A DNA stretch of 64,000 bases from RBG-16-34-14 sp963727535 (lineage in GTDB: Bacteria; Bacteroidota; Ignavibacteria; Ignavibacteriales; Ignavibacteriaceae). Within the stretch, counting starts at the first letter, position 1. Every line of letters starts with the position of its first letter. A program made the translations under genes and the position numbers. Of this stretch, positions 44,910 to 59,143 are shown piece after piece. Below the pieces are notes generated by a model, which was given only the letters and a program-made list of their open reading frames with translations, was not told the DNA's origin and ran no database searches. Location of the stretch: contig CAVSGR010000005.1 in NCBI GenBank assembly GCA_963727535.1, forward strand, positions 124,001 to 188,000. Reading direction: 5' to 3'.

Positions 44910-46349
44910 ATGAAAAAAATAATAATTCTTTTTTCTTTTTTATTTATTGCATCTCTCTTTGCGCAGACAGATGATAAGTCTGGTTATAGTAATCTTCTTC
45001 AGGCTGGAACTATAAGTGTAACTATTGGTGGTGACTTTATAGTAACAGGCAGTTTCCCTGCATTTGTTACGGAAAGAGTAGATCAATTTGTATCAAGGAT
45101 GTATAAGCAAGCTTCCGAAAAACTTTTAGCAAACGTAATTAATCCTCAGCAGGTGGAAGAATTACAAAAGAAAATTGATAACTTTTCTTTAAGGGGAATT
45201 ACTCTAAAAAGGTCGTCTGGCGAGGTTCAAAAACTTGATCTTCAAAAATTTAGAGTAACCGGAGACTTTCAAAATAATCCATATTTAAAAAATGATGATG
45301 TCATAATTTTTCCTGATAATGATATTGAGAGAAATTTCTTTACTGTAGAAGGAGCCGTTAATAATCCTAATAGATTTTTTTATGTTGATGACGATAATCT
45401 GCAGGATGCTTTGGAACTTGCAAGAGGGATTAATAAAGCTTATGAAAATGTAGACAGTGTTTATATTCATCGTCTAAGCTATGATGGTAAAAAAATGGAC
45501 ATTATAGGAGTAGATATTAATAGTTCGATACCATTAAGAAGGGGTGATAGAATAGTTGTTATAGCAGATGAGACACAAAGGAAGGAATTCAATGTAATAG
45601 TTCTTGGGGAAGTTAACAGGCCGGGGATTATTCCCATTACGAAGAACAATACTACTATAAGTCAGGTTATTAAAGATGCGGGTGGATTCACAGAAACAGC
45701 CTCGTTAAAAAGAGCAAAACTTTTCAGAGGGAGCAGCAATATAAGATTCATTTTAGAAAAAGAATTTGATATGGATCTAGAGAAATTCAATAATTATTTA
45801 AAGGGGTGGCCAAATCCTTTCCTTTCCGAATATGAAAAAAGCACTATGCTAAGGATGTCTAATCTTACTGAAGAGGATACAATTTTTTTCCTTGCTGATG
45901 AAGAAATAAGACAAATGGTAAATGAAGCCTCGGTTGATTTCTCGGATGTGTTGAATGAAAATTCAGAAACAGCTTCCTTAAAAGTAAATAATGGCGATGT
46001 GATAATAGTACCTCCCCAGGCTACCACAGTTTATGTTTTTGGTCAGGTGGCTCATCCGGGTTTGGTAAAATATATTGAAGGGAAAGACTTTAGATATTAT
46101 TTAGATGCTGCTGGTGGTTTAGGTGAATTAGCAAGATCCGAGGATGAAATTATGATTATAAAGAGTGAATCAAAAGCCTGGCTACAGGCTGATGAACATT
46201 CTCATGATATTGAGGCGGGGGATTATATTTATGTACCTAAAAATCCAGTCAGGTCATTTGATTATACGCTGGGTAAGATAGCCACTTATCTAAGCATAGT
46301 AGGAAGTATTGCAACCATTATAATTCTTGTAGTGCAATTAGGTAAATAA
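44910..46349 (+). CDS. SLBB-domain polysaccharide export protein
   Basis: A 479-residue exported protein. Signal peptide to 'SLFAQ' (about residue 18). An N-terminal export-type domain ('TISVTIGGDFIVTGSFP') leads into at least three SLBB-like units: 'FFTVEGAVNNPNRFFYVDDDNLQDALELARGI', 'FNVIVLGEVNRPGIIPITKNNTTISQVIKDAGGF', and 'TVYVFGQVAHPGLVKYIEGKDFRYYLDAAGGL'. A C-terminal hydrophobic helix ('YLSIVGSIATIIILVVQLG') differs from the lipid-anchored Wza type. It probably helps export a surface polysaccharide made with rfbB and the RmlD-like enzyme. Confidence 0.88.
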   Translation: MKKIIILFSFLFIASLFAQTDDKSGYSNLLQAGTISVTIGGDFIVTGSFPAFVTERVDQFVSRMYKQASEKLLANVINPQQVEELQKKIDNFSLRGITLKRSSGEVQKLDLQKFRVTGDFQNNPYLKNDDVIIFPDNDIERNFFTVEGAVNNPNRFFYVDDDNLQDALELARGINKAYENVDSVYIHRLSYDGKKMDIIGVDINSSIPLRRGDRIVVIADETQRKEFNVIVLGEVNRPGIIPITKNNTTISQVIKDAGGFTETASLKRAKLFRGSSNIRFILEKEFDMDLEKFNNYLKGWPNPFLSEYEKSTMLRMSNLTEEDTIFFLADEEIRQMVNEASVDFSDVLNENSETASLKVNNGDVIIVPPQATTVYVFGQVAHPGLVKYIEGKDFRYYLDAAGGLGELARSEDEIMIIKSESKAWLQADEHSHDIEAGDYIYVPKNPVRSFDYTLGKIATYLSIVGSIATIIILVVQLGK

Positions 46350-46362
46350 TATTGTAAAAAGC

Positions 46363-46390
46363 TTGACATTTATTTTTTTTACCCTATTTT
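46363..46390 (+). promoter_or_regulatory. rRNA promoter P1
   Basis: TTGACA (46363-46368) and TATTTT (46385-46390) with a 16-nt spacer, about 230 nt before the 16S. Confidence 0.65.
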
Positions 46391-46473
46391 TACAAGGCTG
46401 TTTTAAAAAGATTCGTTCTTAAAATTATTTTTCTTTTTTGTCGAAGATTTTGGGGACGGATTAATTCATTTCC

Positions 46474-46502
46474 TTGACAATAGAGACAATAGAGCTTAAA
46501 TT
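46474..46502 (+). promoter_or_regulatory. rRNA promoter P2
   Basis: A second perfect TTGACA (46474-46479) with TAAATT (46497-46502) after 17 nt. Tandem promoters are usual for rRNA operons. Confidence 0.5.
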
Positions 46503-46533
46503 TAAAGCTCTCAATTCTGAGAATTTGAAAAAG

Positions 46534-46547
46534 TGTTCTTTGAAAGA
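46534..46547 (+). promoter_or_regulatory. boxA-like antitermination site, 16S leader
   Basis: TGTTCTTTGAAAGA resembles the boxA sequence bound by the NusB-S10 complex. The identical 14-mer is found again before the 23S (48595-48608). Confidence 0.6.
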
Positions 46548-46622
46548 GTGAGTGCATTTAACTCGTCAGTTAAATGGTTTCAACTTAGCGTCTAACGCCA
46601 AGATTACAAAATTATTAAACTC

Positions 46623-48163
<1,541 letters not shown>

Positions 48164-48361
48164 AGTAATCTTAAACCTTTAACTGGTGTTAAATACTCAC
48201 TCTTTTATTTTTGTTTTTCCTGAGTAACGACTCAAGGAAATTTGTTCTTTTGTGTAATGATTAAAACAGAACTGGGCCCTCAGCTCAGAAAATATAGTTC
48301 TTAAGTATTAATGAACTTGGTTGAGCAAAGGAACAAACAGTTCTTAAGTGAATTGTAATAT

Positions 48362-48435
<74 letters not shown>

Positions 48436-48495
48436 CTCGTTAAAGTGGTGTGTTGCTGGAGATAACCTTGACCCAAAACTTTTAACAGAGTTTTT

Positions 48496-48568
48496 GGGGC
48501 TATAGCTCAATTGGGAGAGCGCCGCCCTTGCAAGGCGGAGGTTATCGGTTCGATCCCGATTAGCTCCA
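48496..48568 (+). tRNA. tRNA-Ala (TGC)
   Basis: Acceptor stem GGGGCTA pairs with TAGCTCC (one G-U), followed by A. The anticodon loop CTTGCAA gives TGC. It follows tRNA-Ile in the rRNA spacer. Confidence 0.97.
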
Positions 48569-48594
48569 CTACCTACCTGCTTCTTGCGGGTAGT

Positions 48595-48608
48595 TGTTCT
48601 TTGAAAGA
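48595..48608 (+). promoter_or_regulatory. boxA-like antitermination site, 23S leader
   Basis: TGTTCTTTGAAAGA, identical to the copy upstream of 16S, between tRNA-Ala and 23S. Confidence 0.6.
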
Positions 48609-48713
48609 CTGAAAGAGTAAAAATGAAATTCCTTAATGGAATTAATTTTTTTACTGAGCCTGAAATTTTTAATTTTTTTTGTAGCACCAATTTATCTGTA
48701 ATAAAAGAATTTT

Positions 48714-51719
<3,006 letters not shown>

Positions 51720-51843
51720 TATTTTTTATTATAGATAATAGTGCTATAGTCTGCATCAGCAGACAGGTTCAGCTCTTTCAGTTTTTCTTTTTTATTTTGA
51801 AATTAAAAAAGATGCTGAAACAAGTTCAGCACAAGGTTTTAAT

Positions 51844-51959
51844 TTTGGTGGTTATAACCCGGGTGTTACACCTCTTCCCATTCCGAACAGAGTAGTTAAG
51901 CCCCGGAATGCCGATGGTACTGCATGCGCAGGTGTGTGGGAGAGTAGGTAGCTGCCAGA
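51844..51959 (+). rRNA. rrf: 5S ribosomal RNA
   Basis: The segment from TTTGGTGGTTATAACC to GCTGCCAGA has the core 'CCTCTTCCCATTCCGAACAG' and 'GTGTGGGAGAGTAGGT'. Its two ends pair. Ends are approximate. Confidence 0.93.
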
Positions 51960-51967
51960 TTTAATTT

Positions 51968-51996
51968 AACCCCGGTCCTTCGATCGGGGTTTTTTG
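51968..51996 (+). terminator. rRNA operon terminator
   Basis: AACCCCGGTC (51968-51977) pairs with GATCGGGGTT (51982-51991, one G-U) with a 4-nt loop, then a run of T. Confidence 0.92.
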
Positions 51997-52280
51997 TTTT
52001 AAAATAAATATTTATTAATCTATCTTGATGGTTTTTAATTTGCAGATAGATAGTTTAATTAAGAAATATTTTCAACTTATTCCCGCATTTAGGAAAATTT
52101 CATTTCTGGCTTTTCAATTTTGAAATAAATCGAGATAAATAAACAACTTTTATTAAAATTTTGAAAGTATAATAAAGATTTTTTTATTTCTTATGATGGC
52201 ATGAATCATGTAAAATTGCGAATCAAATCCTTAATAAGTTTAGATAATTCTAACAAAACGCTTATTTTAAATTTAAGCTT

Positions 52281-54701
52281 ATGTCTGTTTCTAATTTAGA
52301 TACTAAAACTAAAAAATGTAGTCATTGCGGGGAAACCTGTTCTGATAATAGTTATATGATCGGCTCAAACGTTTTCTGTTGTGCCGGTTGTAAAACTGTT
52401 TATGAACTCTTAAATGAAAAGAACCTGAGCAGCTATTATACAATAATGGATACCCCGGGAATATCATTTAATGAGGTAAGATCTAAAAGATTTGATTTCC
52501 TGGATGATGAAGAAGTAATTAAAAACCTTACTGATTTCAGAAATGATGAATTGTCAGTAGTGAGTTTTTTTATTCCACAAATGCATTGTAGTTCCTGCAT
52601 TTGGCTTCTTGAGAATTTGTACAAACTGAACACGGGGATAAGCACTTCAAAAGTAAACTTTCTAAAAAAAGAAATCGAAATAAAATTTTTGCATAATAAA
52701 ATAACTTTAAGAGAATTAGTCGAAACACTTGCTTCAATTGGATATGAGCCTGTAATTCAACTTGACAGTATTGAAAAGGAAAAAACAAAACTAAATAAAA
52801 AACTTTATTATAAAATTGGAATAGCAGCTTTTTGTTTTGGAAATATTATGCTTCTCAGTTTCCCGGAATATCTTTCAATAGATATACATGAAACTTTTTA
52901 TAGAAATCTTTTTGGATATTTGAACCTGATTCTTGCGCTGCCCGTGTTTTTCTATTCTGCTTCAGATTATTTTATTTCAGCATATAAAGGATTAAAAAGC
53001 AAAATTATAAATATCGATTTTCCACTTGCACTGGGTATTACAATCCTTTTTGGGAGAAGTGCGTTCGAAATTTTAACATACAGTGGCGCGGGCTATTTTG
53101 ATTCGATGACAGGACTTGTATTTTTCCTTTTGATTGGTAAAGTCTTCCAGGAAAAGACTTATTCATATTTAAACTTTGAAAGAAGTTATAAATCATATTT
53201 CCCTCTTGCCGTACTTGTTAAAAAAGATGAACAAGAAATTTCTGTTCCGGTTTCAAAATTAAAAATTGGGGATAGAATTATAATCCGAAAAAATGAAATC
53301 ATTCCTGCTGATTCAATTCTTTTTAATGGAAACGGAAGCATCGATTACAGCTTTGTTACCGGCGAGTCGAAACCAGTTCAAAAAGTTTTGGGAGAATTAA
53401 TTTATGCCGGAGGCAGACAGTTAACCGGAGTTATCGAACTTGAAGTAGTTAAAGAAGTCTCGCAAAGTTACCTGACCCAGTTATGGAATAATGATACATT
53501 TACAAAAAAACCAGAATCCAGCTTTGAAAATTTTACTAACAAAGTAGGAAAATACTTTACCTTTGTCGTTCTTTTAATAGCCTCAATATCAACGGCTTAT
53601 TGGATGCAGTATAATTCGGGGATTGCTTTAAATGTGTTAACTGCAGTATTGATTGTTGCTTGTCCATGCGCACTTGCTTTGTCAATTCCATTCACACTTG
53701 GGAACTCAATTAGAATTTTTGGCAGGAACAGCTTTTATCTGAAGAATATCTCTGTAATTGAAAATCTTTCAAAAATAAAAACAATAGTTTTCGATAAAAC
53801 CGGAACAATAACTGAAACCGGGAAAGCTGATATAAAATTTATTGGTCCTGAATTAAATCCCTTTCAACAAGAAATTATTAAATCTTTTGCAAGAAATTCC
53901 ACACATCCATTAAGCAAATTAATTTATGATCTCTTTGAAGTAAATAAAATTTATGAAACTGAAAACTTCGAAGAGTTTTCGGGACGCGGTATCGCTGGTT
54001 CCGTACTAAACAATTTTATTAAATTAGGTTCCTTAAATTTTGTAAAAGAAAATTCTGCGGAAGTAGAAATAAATTTATATAATGAAGATGAATTTAATTC
54101 GCAGGTTTACCTCTCAATAAATAATGAAATAATAGGTTATTTTAATATCTCAAACTTATACAGGGCGGGATTTGAAGAAATAGTTGAAAGCTTAACCAGG
54201 GATTACAAAACGTTTGTTCTTTCAGGAGACAATGAAAACGAAAGAGAAAATCTGAAAAAATATTTTGGAAGTAATTCAGAATTATACTTTAAGCAATCAC
54301 CTTCTGATAAGTTAAATTTTATTAAGAAAATTAAATCATCCGAAAGCAAAGTTTTAATGTTTGGAGACGGACTAAATGATGCTGGTGCTCTTGCTCAAAG
54401 TGATGTGGGAATTGCCGTTACCGAAAATATTAGTTATTTCTCACCGGCTTGTGATGCAATACTCGACGCCAGATCTTTTGAGAAAATCTCTATTTTCTTA
54501 AATTTTGCTAAGACGAGCGTTAAAATAATATACCTGAGTTTTATTATTTCGTTTCTTTATAACCTTGTCGGTTTAAGCTTTGCAATTGAAGGAATGTTAT
54601 CCCCGATTGTTGCTGCAATATTAATGCCTCTGAGTTCAATTTCTGTGGTTTTGTTCGCAACCTTGGCTACAAACTTTGTGGCTAGGCGAAAGGGTTTGTA
54701 A
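52281..54701 (+). CDS. ccoI: copper-type P1B ATPase for cbb3 oxidase assembly
   Basis: An 806-residue P-type ATPase. The N-terminal Cys-rich part ('CSHCGETCSDNSYMIGSNVFCCAGCKTVYELL') and an HMA domain with 'MHCSSCIW' come first. The transmembrane metal site is 'ACPCALALS' (CPC). The phosphorylation motif 'FDKTGTITET' and hinge 'FGDGLNDAGALAQSDVGIAV' are intact. FixI/CcoI proteins feed copper to the cbb3 oxidase. The start codon of ccoS overlaps its stop (TAATG), so the two are coupled. It heads the cco cluster. The 289 nt between the rRNA terminator and this gene show no other gene. Confidence 0.95.
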   Translation: MSVSNLDTKTKKCSHCGETCSDNSYMIGSNVFCCAGCKTVYELLNEKNLSSYYTIMDTPGISFNEVRSKRFDFLDDEEVIKNLTDFRNDELSVVSFFIPQMHCSSCIWLLENLYKLNTGISTSKVNFLKKEIEIKFLHNKITLRELVETLASIGYEPVIQLDSIEKEKTKLNKKLYYKIGIAAFCFGNIMLLSFPEYLSIDIHETFYRNLFGYLNLILALPVFFYSASDYFISAYKGLKSKIINIDFPLALGITILFGRSAFEILTYSGAGYFDSMTGLVFFLLIGKVFQEKTYSYLNFERSYKSYFPLAVLVKKDEQEISVPVSKLKIGDRIIIRKNEIIPADSILFNGNGSIDYSFVTGESKPVQKVLGELIYAGGRQLTGVIELEVVKEVSQSYLTQLWNNDTFTKKPESSFENFTNKVGKYFTFVVLLIASISTAYWMQYNSGIALNVLTAVLIVACPCALALSIPFTLGNSIRIFGRNSFYLKNISVIENLSKIKTIVFDKTGTITETGKADIKFIGPELNPFQQEIIKSFARNSTHPLSKLIYDLFEVNKIYETENFEEFSGRGIAGSVLNNFIKLGSLNFVKENSAEVEINLYNEDEFNSQVYLSINNEIIGYFNISNLYRAGFEEIVESLTRDYKTFVLSGDNENERENLKKYFGSNSELYFKQSPSDKLNFIKKIKSSESKVLMFGDGLNDAGALAQSDVGIAVTENISYFSPACDAILDARSFEKISIFLNFAKTSVKIIYLSFIISFLYNLVGLSFAIEGMLSPIVAAILMPLSSISVVLFATLATNFVARRKGL

Positions 54702-54868
54702 TGTCTGTTATTGCAGTATTGATAGGAATCAGTTTATTCATTGCAGTAGGTTTTTTAATAGCATTTTTGTGGGCAGTAAAAAGCGGCCAATATAATGACA
54801 CATATACACCTTCAGTAAGAATGTTATTTGATGACGAGAATAAAAAACAGAAAAAAGATAATCCGTAA
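54701..54868 (+). CDS. ccoS: cbb3 oxidase maturation protein CcoS
   Basis: A 55-residue single-pass membrane protein, 'MSVIAVLIGISLFIAVGFLIAFLWAVKSGQYND', with a charged C-terminus. This is the CcoS pattern (short helix, then 'W.V.SGQ..D'). Its ATG shares a base with the ccoI stop codon. CcoS is needed for heme/copper insertion into the cbb3 core. Confidence 0.93.
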   Translation: MSVIAVLIGISLFIAVGFLIAFLWAVKSGQYNDTYTPSVRMLFDDENKKQKKDNP

Positions 54869-54892
54869 TCGTTACTTTAAGGAGAATACTCT

Positions 54893-57022
54893 ATGGAGTT
54901 AGAAAGGTTTAGTTACGATAATAAGATAGTCAAACAATTCGGTATCGCAACCGTAGTTTGGGGAGTGGTTGGGATGCTGGTTGGTCTTCTTATCGCTTCA
55001 CAGCTTTTTCAACCTGCACTTAATTTTAATCTGCAGTATACAACATTTGGAAGAATTCGTCCTATTCATACCAATGCGGTGATATTTGCTTTTGTAGGTA
55101 ATGCAATTTTTATGGGTGTTTATCATTCGTTGCAGCGTCTTTGCAAAGCAAGAATGTACAGCGACCTGCTGAGTAAAATTCATTTCTGGGGATGGCAATT
55201 GATAATAGTTGCCGCTGCTGTAACTCTTGCAATGGGTTTTACAACTAGTAAAGAATATGCCGAACTCGAATGGCCAATTGACATTGCAATAACTCTTGTG
55301 TGGGTTGCCTTCGGTATAAATATGTTCGGCACAATTCTAAAAAGAAGAGAAAAACATTTATACGTTGCAATCTGGTTTTATATTGCTACCTGGATAACAG
55401 TTGCAATTTTACACATCGTAAACTCCATAGAAATTCCTGTTACATTTTTAAAAAGTTATCCTGTTTATGCAGGAGTTCAGGATGCACTTGTGCAATGGTG
55501 GTATGGACATAATGCAGTTGCTTTCTTTTTAACAACTCCTTATCTCGGTCTTATGTATTATTATCTTCCCAAAGCTGCTAACAGACCAATCTATTCTTAC
55601 AAATTATCGATAGTTCATTTTTGGGCATTGATATTTATTTACATATGGGCAGGTCCTCATCATCTTCTTTATTCAGCTTTACCTGACTGGGCGCAATCAC
55701 TTGGAACTGTATTCTCGATTATGTTGATCGCTCCATCCTGGGGTGGAATGATTAACGGTTTATTAACTCTTCGCGGCGCGTGGGATAAAGTTCGTCAGGA
55801 TCCGATTTTGAAATTTATGGTTGTTGCGGTTACTGCTTACGGTATGGCAACCTTTGAAGGTCCGATGCTTTCTTTAAAAAATGTAAATGCCATAGCACAC
55901 TTTACAGACTGGATAATTGCACACGTACATATTGGTGCATTGGGATGGAATGGATTTTTAACATTTGGAGTTCTTTATTGGCTTATACCAAAACTCTGGA
56001 AAACAAATCTTTATTCAAAAAAACTTGCTAATATTCATTTTTGGCTGGGCACACTAGGAATCGTATTTTATGCTTCGGCAATGTATTGGTCGGGAATTAC
56101 ACAATCATTAATGTGGAAGCAATTTACACCACTTGGAACTTTGCAGTACCCTAACTTTCTCGAAACAACACTTCAGATAATTCCAATGTATATGATACGG
56201 GCAACCGGCGGAGGTTTATACTTTATTGGTGTCTTGTTAATGGTTTACAATCTAATTAAAACAGTAAAGCAGGGAGCTTTTGAAGATAACGAAGCCGCCG
56301 AAGCTCCGGCACTCACAAAAGTTGAAGATATTTTTACTAAAGGAAAAAGACATCGTTGGCTGGAAGGAAAACCGATCCTCTTTTTATTTGTATCAATGGT
56401 TGTTGTTTTAATCGGCGGGTTGGTAGAATTTGTTCCTACATTCCTGGTTAAATCAAATATTCCTACAATCTCGAGTGTTAAACCTTATACTCCACTTGAG
56501 TTACAGGGACGAGATATTTATATAAGAGAAGGTTGCGTTGGTTGTCATTCACAATTAATAAGACCTTTCAGATCTGAAACGGAAAGATATGGTGAATATT
56601 CAAAAGCAGGAGAATATGTTTATGATCACCCGTTCCTGTGGGGCTCGAAGAGAACTGGTCCCGATCTGCACCGGGAAGGAGGCAAGTACCCGAATATGTG
56701 GCATTACCTTCATATGCAGAATCCTTCTTCAATGTCACCGGGATCAATTATGCCATCTTTCCCTTGGTTGTTGACACAGAATCTTGATACAACAACAACT
56801 GCAGCGAAAATTAATGCAATGAGAACTATCGGAGTTCCATATCCTACAGGTTATGAAAATTATGCCAACAATGATCTTGTTACACAAGCCGACTCCATTA
56901 CTAATGATCTTATGAAAGCCGGTGTTCCTGCAGAAAATAATAAAGAGATTATTGCTCTTATTGCTTATCTGCAGAGATTAGGAACGGATATTAAAGTTAA
57001 CACACAACAAGCTCAGAAGTAG
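54893..57022 (+). CDS. ccoNO: cbb3 cytochrome c oxidase, fused CcoN-CcoO
   Basis: A 709-residue fusion of subunits I and II. Residues about 1-480 are CcoN with many membrane helices and the metal-site histidines ('HTNAVIFAFVGNAIFMGVYHSLQRL', 'WYGHNAVAFFLTTPYLGLMYYYLP', 'HVHIGALGWNGFL'). The last part is CcoO, a cytochrome c domain with Cys548-x-x-Cys551-His552 ('CVGCHSQ'). This fusion is known in some Bacteroidota. GGAG lies before the ATG. Confidence 0.95.
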   Translation: MELERFSYDNKIVKQFGIATVVWGVVGMLVGLLIASQLFQPALNFNLQYTTFGRIRPIHTNAVIFAFVGNAIFMGVYHSLQRLCKARMYSDLLSKIHFWGWQLIIVAAAVTLAMGFTTSKEYAELEWPIDIAITLVWVAFGINMFGTILKRREKHLYVAIWFYIATWITVAILHIVNSIEIPVTFLKSYPVYAGVQDALVQWWYGHNAVAFFLTTPYLGLMYYYLPKAANRPIYSYKLSIVHFWALIFIYIWAGPHHLLYSALPDWAQSLGTVFSIMLIAPSWGGMINGLLTLRGAWDKVRQDPILKFMVVAVTAYGMATFEGPMLSLKNVNAIAHFTDWIIAHVHIGALGWNGFLTFGVLYWLIPKLWKTNLYSKKLANIHFWLGTLGIVFYASAMYWSGITQSLMWKQFTPLGTLQYPNFLETTLQIIPMYMIRATGGGLYFIGVLLMVYNLIKTVKQGAFEDNEAAEAPALTKVEDIFTKGKRHRWLEGKPILFLFVSMVVVLIGGLVEFVPTFLVKSNIPTISSVKPYTPLELQGRDIYIREGCVGCHSQLIRPFRSETERYGEYSKAGEYVYDHPFLWGSKRTGPDLHREGGKYPNMWHYLHMQNPSSMSPGSIMPSFPWLLTQNLDTTTTAAKINAMRTIGVPYPTGYENYANNDLVTQADSITNDLMKAGVPAENNKEIIALIAYLQRLGTDIKVNTQQAQK

Positions 57023-57030
57023 GAGGAGAA

Positions 57031-58113
57031 ATGTTTAATAACTATTTGCAATCAATAGAAGGGGTAGGAATTTACCCGATATTTTCTCTCATTGTTTTTT
57101 TCGGTTTCTTTGTTGTTATGCTTATCTGGATGTTTAAAGCGGACAAAGTGCATCTAAAAAAAATGAGTGAACTACCTCTGGATTCTGAAGAAAAATCTTT
57201 AAATGAAGAAAAAACATTTTCCGGGAAAGAAATGAATGATAATAAATTCAATAGGAATAATTTATCAGCAAAGTTAATTCTCTTTTTGTTTGTGACTTTG
57301 TTTGGTTCTTCACTTACAACGGTAAGTGCCCAAACAACACAGCCTGAAGGAATTTCTGAAAGTTATATCAATTTAATGTTGGTACTTTTTTTCGGAATTA
57401 CTTTTTTGGCTTTTGCTTTGTTACTTTATTTAGGAATGGGGGAAGAAAGAAAAATGCCCCGGCTTCCTGCTTTTGATTTTTTGAAAGTGATAAAGGATAA
57501 GCTTACCGCTGCAGTACCGGTTGAGCGTGAGAATGAAATTTTGCTTGAGGATGATTTTGATGGTATTAAAGAACTGGACAACAAAATTCCACCATGGTTT
57601 AATTTACTTTTTCTTATCACAGTGGTTATTGCCGTTATTTATATGCTGAACTTTTATGTGTTCAAGACGGGCAAATTGCAATACCAGGAATACCAGGAGG
57701 AAATGCAGGAGGCGGCTGTTCAAAAGGCAGAGCTGATAAAATCTGGCGCGTTTATTAATGAGAACACAGTCGCCCGTCTGACAGATGAATCTTCCCTTAG
57801 TATTGGAGAAAATATTTTTAAGGCAAACTGCGTTCCCTGCCACGGACCCGAAGCTGGTGGGGTAATCGGTCCCAATTTAACTGATGATTACTGGATACAC
57901 GGAGGCGGAATCAAAAATATTTTTCATACAATTACTTATGGTGTACCTGCAAAAGGAATGATAAGTTGGCAGATGCAATTAAATTCTAAGCAGATACAGG
58001 AAGTAGCAAGTTATGTTATGTCTTTGCATGGAACGCATCCTGCGAATCCGAAACCGCCTCAAGGTGATAAATATGTAGAGCCGCAGGATTCAACATCTGT
58101 AAAGGGAATGTAA
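57031..58113 (+). CDS. CcoQ-CcoP fusion (cbb3 oxidase cytochrome c subunit)
   Basis: A 360-residue protein. Residues 1-60 resemble CcoQ (one helix, 'YPIFSLIVFFGFFVVMLIWMFKADKVHLKKM'). From Met68 a second N-terminus-like segment begins ('LILFLFVTLFGSSLTTVSAQ'), followed by two more helices and a cytochrome c domain with C267-x-x-C270-H271 ('CVPCH'), ending with 'GMISWQMQLNSKQIQEVASYVMSLHGTHP'. CcoP usually has two heme c sites; only one is seen here. GGAGG precedes the first ATG. A second ATG with a TGA overlapping it in another frame is at 57232, so the fusion might be an indel artefact (see findings). Confidence 0.85.
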   Translation: MFNNYLQSIEGVGIYPIFSLIVFFGFFVVMLIWMFKADKVHLKKMSELPLDSEEKSLNEEKTFSGKEMNDNKFNRNNLSAKLILFLFVTLFGSSLTTVSAQTTQPEGISESYINLMLVLFFGITFLAFALLLYLGMGEERKMPRLPAFDFLKVIKDKLTAAVPVERENEILLEDDFDGIKELDNKIPPWFNLLFLITVVIAVIYMLNFYVFKTGKLQYQEYQEEMQEAAVQKAELIKSGAFINENTVARLTDESSLSIGENIFKANCVPCHGPEAGGVIGPNLTDDYWIHGGGIKNIFHTITYGVPAKGMISWQMQLNSKQIQEVASYVMSLHGTHPANPKPPQGDKYVEPQDSTSVKGM

Positions 58114-58135
58114 TTGTAATAATGGTTTGGAAATT

Positions 58136-59143
58136 ATGGAAAACAAAAAAGAAAATAATGAATCCTTTCGCGATTCGTTATCAACAGTAAGTAAAGAAGG
58201 TAAACGAAAATGGGTTTATCCTAAAAAACCTTCTGGGAAATTTTATAATGCGAGAACAATTGTAAGCATTATTCTTCTTGCGATTTTATTTGGTACGCCA
58301 TTTATTAAAGTTGACGGACATCCTTTTGTATTGTTCGATGTTATACACAGGAACTTTATAATATTCGGTATTCTTTTCGGACCGCACGATTTTTTCCTCT
58401 TTGGTCTATTGATGATAACTTTTATCGTTTTCATCTTCCTGTTTACTGTCGTTTTCGGGAGAGTCTTCTGCGGATGGATTTGTCCTCAAACAATTTTTAT
58501 GGAAATGGTTTTCCGTAAAATTGAATACTGGATTGAAGGTGATTTCCGGCAGCAGATGGCTCTTAATAAATCTCCATGGACTTCGGAAAAAATATTTAAG
58601 AAAACCAGCAAGCAGAGTATATTTTTTACCATTTCATTTATTATCTCGAATTTTTTTCTTGCCTACCTGATTGGAATGGATCAACTAATAAAAATAGTTA
58701 CAGATCCACCATCGGAACATATAAATGGATTAATGGCCATGCTTGCTTTCTCAGGAGTTTTCTATTGGGTGTTTTCTTCTTTCCGCGAGCAAGCCTGCAC
58801 AATGGTTTGTCCTTATGGAAGACTCCAGGGAGTATTGCTTGACCAGGATTCAGTAGTAATCTCTTATGATTATGTTCGTGGCGAACCGAGAGGAAAAATA
58901 AGGAAAAGTGAAACCCAGGATAAAAAAGGTGACTGTGTTGATTGTCATCTTTGTGTCGATGTATGCCCGACAGGAATAGACATCCGCGATGGTGTACAGT
59001 TAGAATGTGTAAACTGCACCGCCTGCATCGATGCTTGTGACGATGTGATGGATAAAATTAAAAAACCGCGTGGACTGATAAGGTATGATTCGTTGAATGG
59101 AATAGAGAACAAAGAGAAAGAAAAATTTTTACCCCAAGGATGA
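58136..59143 (+). CDS. ccoG: CcoG/FixG oxidase accessory protein, N-terminal part
   Basis: A 335-residue polyferredoxin-like membrane protein. It has five or so membrane helices, 'CGWICPQT', 'ACTMVCPYGRLQG' and a ferredoxin-type 'DCVDCHLCVDVCPTGIDIRDGVQLECVNCTACIDACD' segment. FixG/CcoG helps copper and redox steps in cbb3 assembly. The usual C-terminal Ig-like domain is encoded by the next frame (59140-59592), which overlaps the stop by 4 nt (ATGA). An in-frame TTG exists at 58127; ATG 58136 is preferred. Confidence 0.92.
   Translation: MENKKENNESFRDSLSTVSKEGKRKWVYPKKPSGKFYNARTIVSIILLAILFGTPFIKVDGHPFVLFDVIHRNFIIFGILFGPHDFFLFGLLMITFIVFIFLFTVVFGRVFCGWICPQTIFMEMVFRKIEYWIEGDFRQQMALNKSPWTSEKIFKKTSKQSIFFTISFIISNFFLAYLIGMDQLIKIVTDPPSEHINGLMAMLAFSGVFYWVFSSFREQACTMVCPYGRLQGVLLDQDSVVISYDYVRGEPRGKIRKSETQDKKGDCVDCHLCVDVCPTGIDIRDGVQLECVNCTACIDACDDVMDKIKKPRGLIRYDSLNGIENKEKEKFLPQG

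Noticed and set aside
52000..52280. FNR/CRP-type box before ccoI, expected for cbb3 oxidase control
   Set aside because: I could not find a convincing TTGAT-N4-ATCAA palindrome in this gap.
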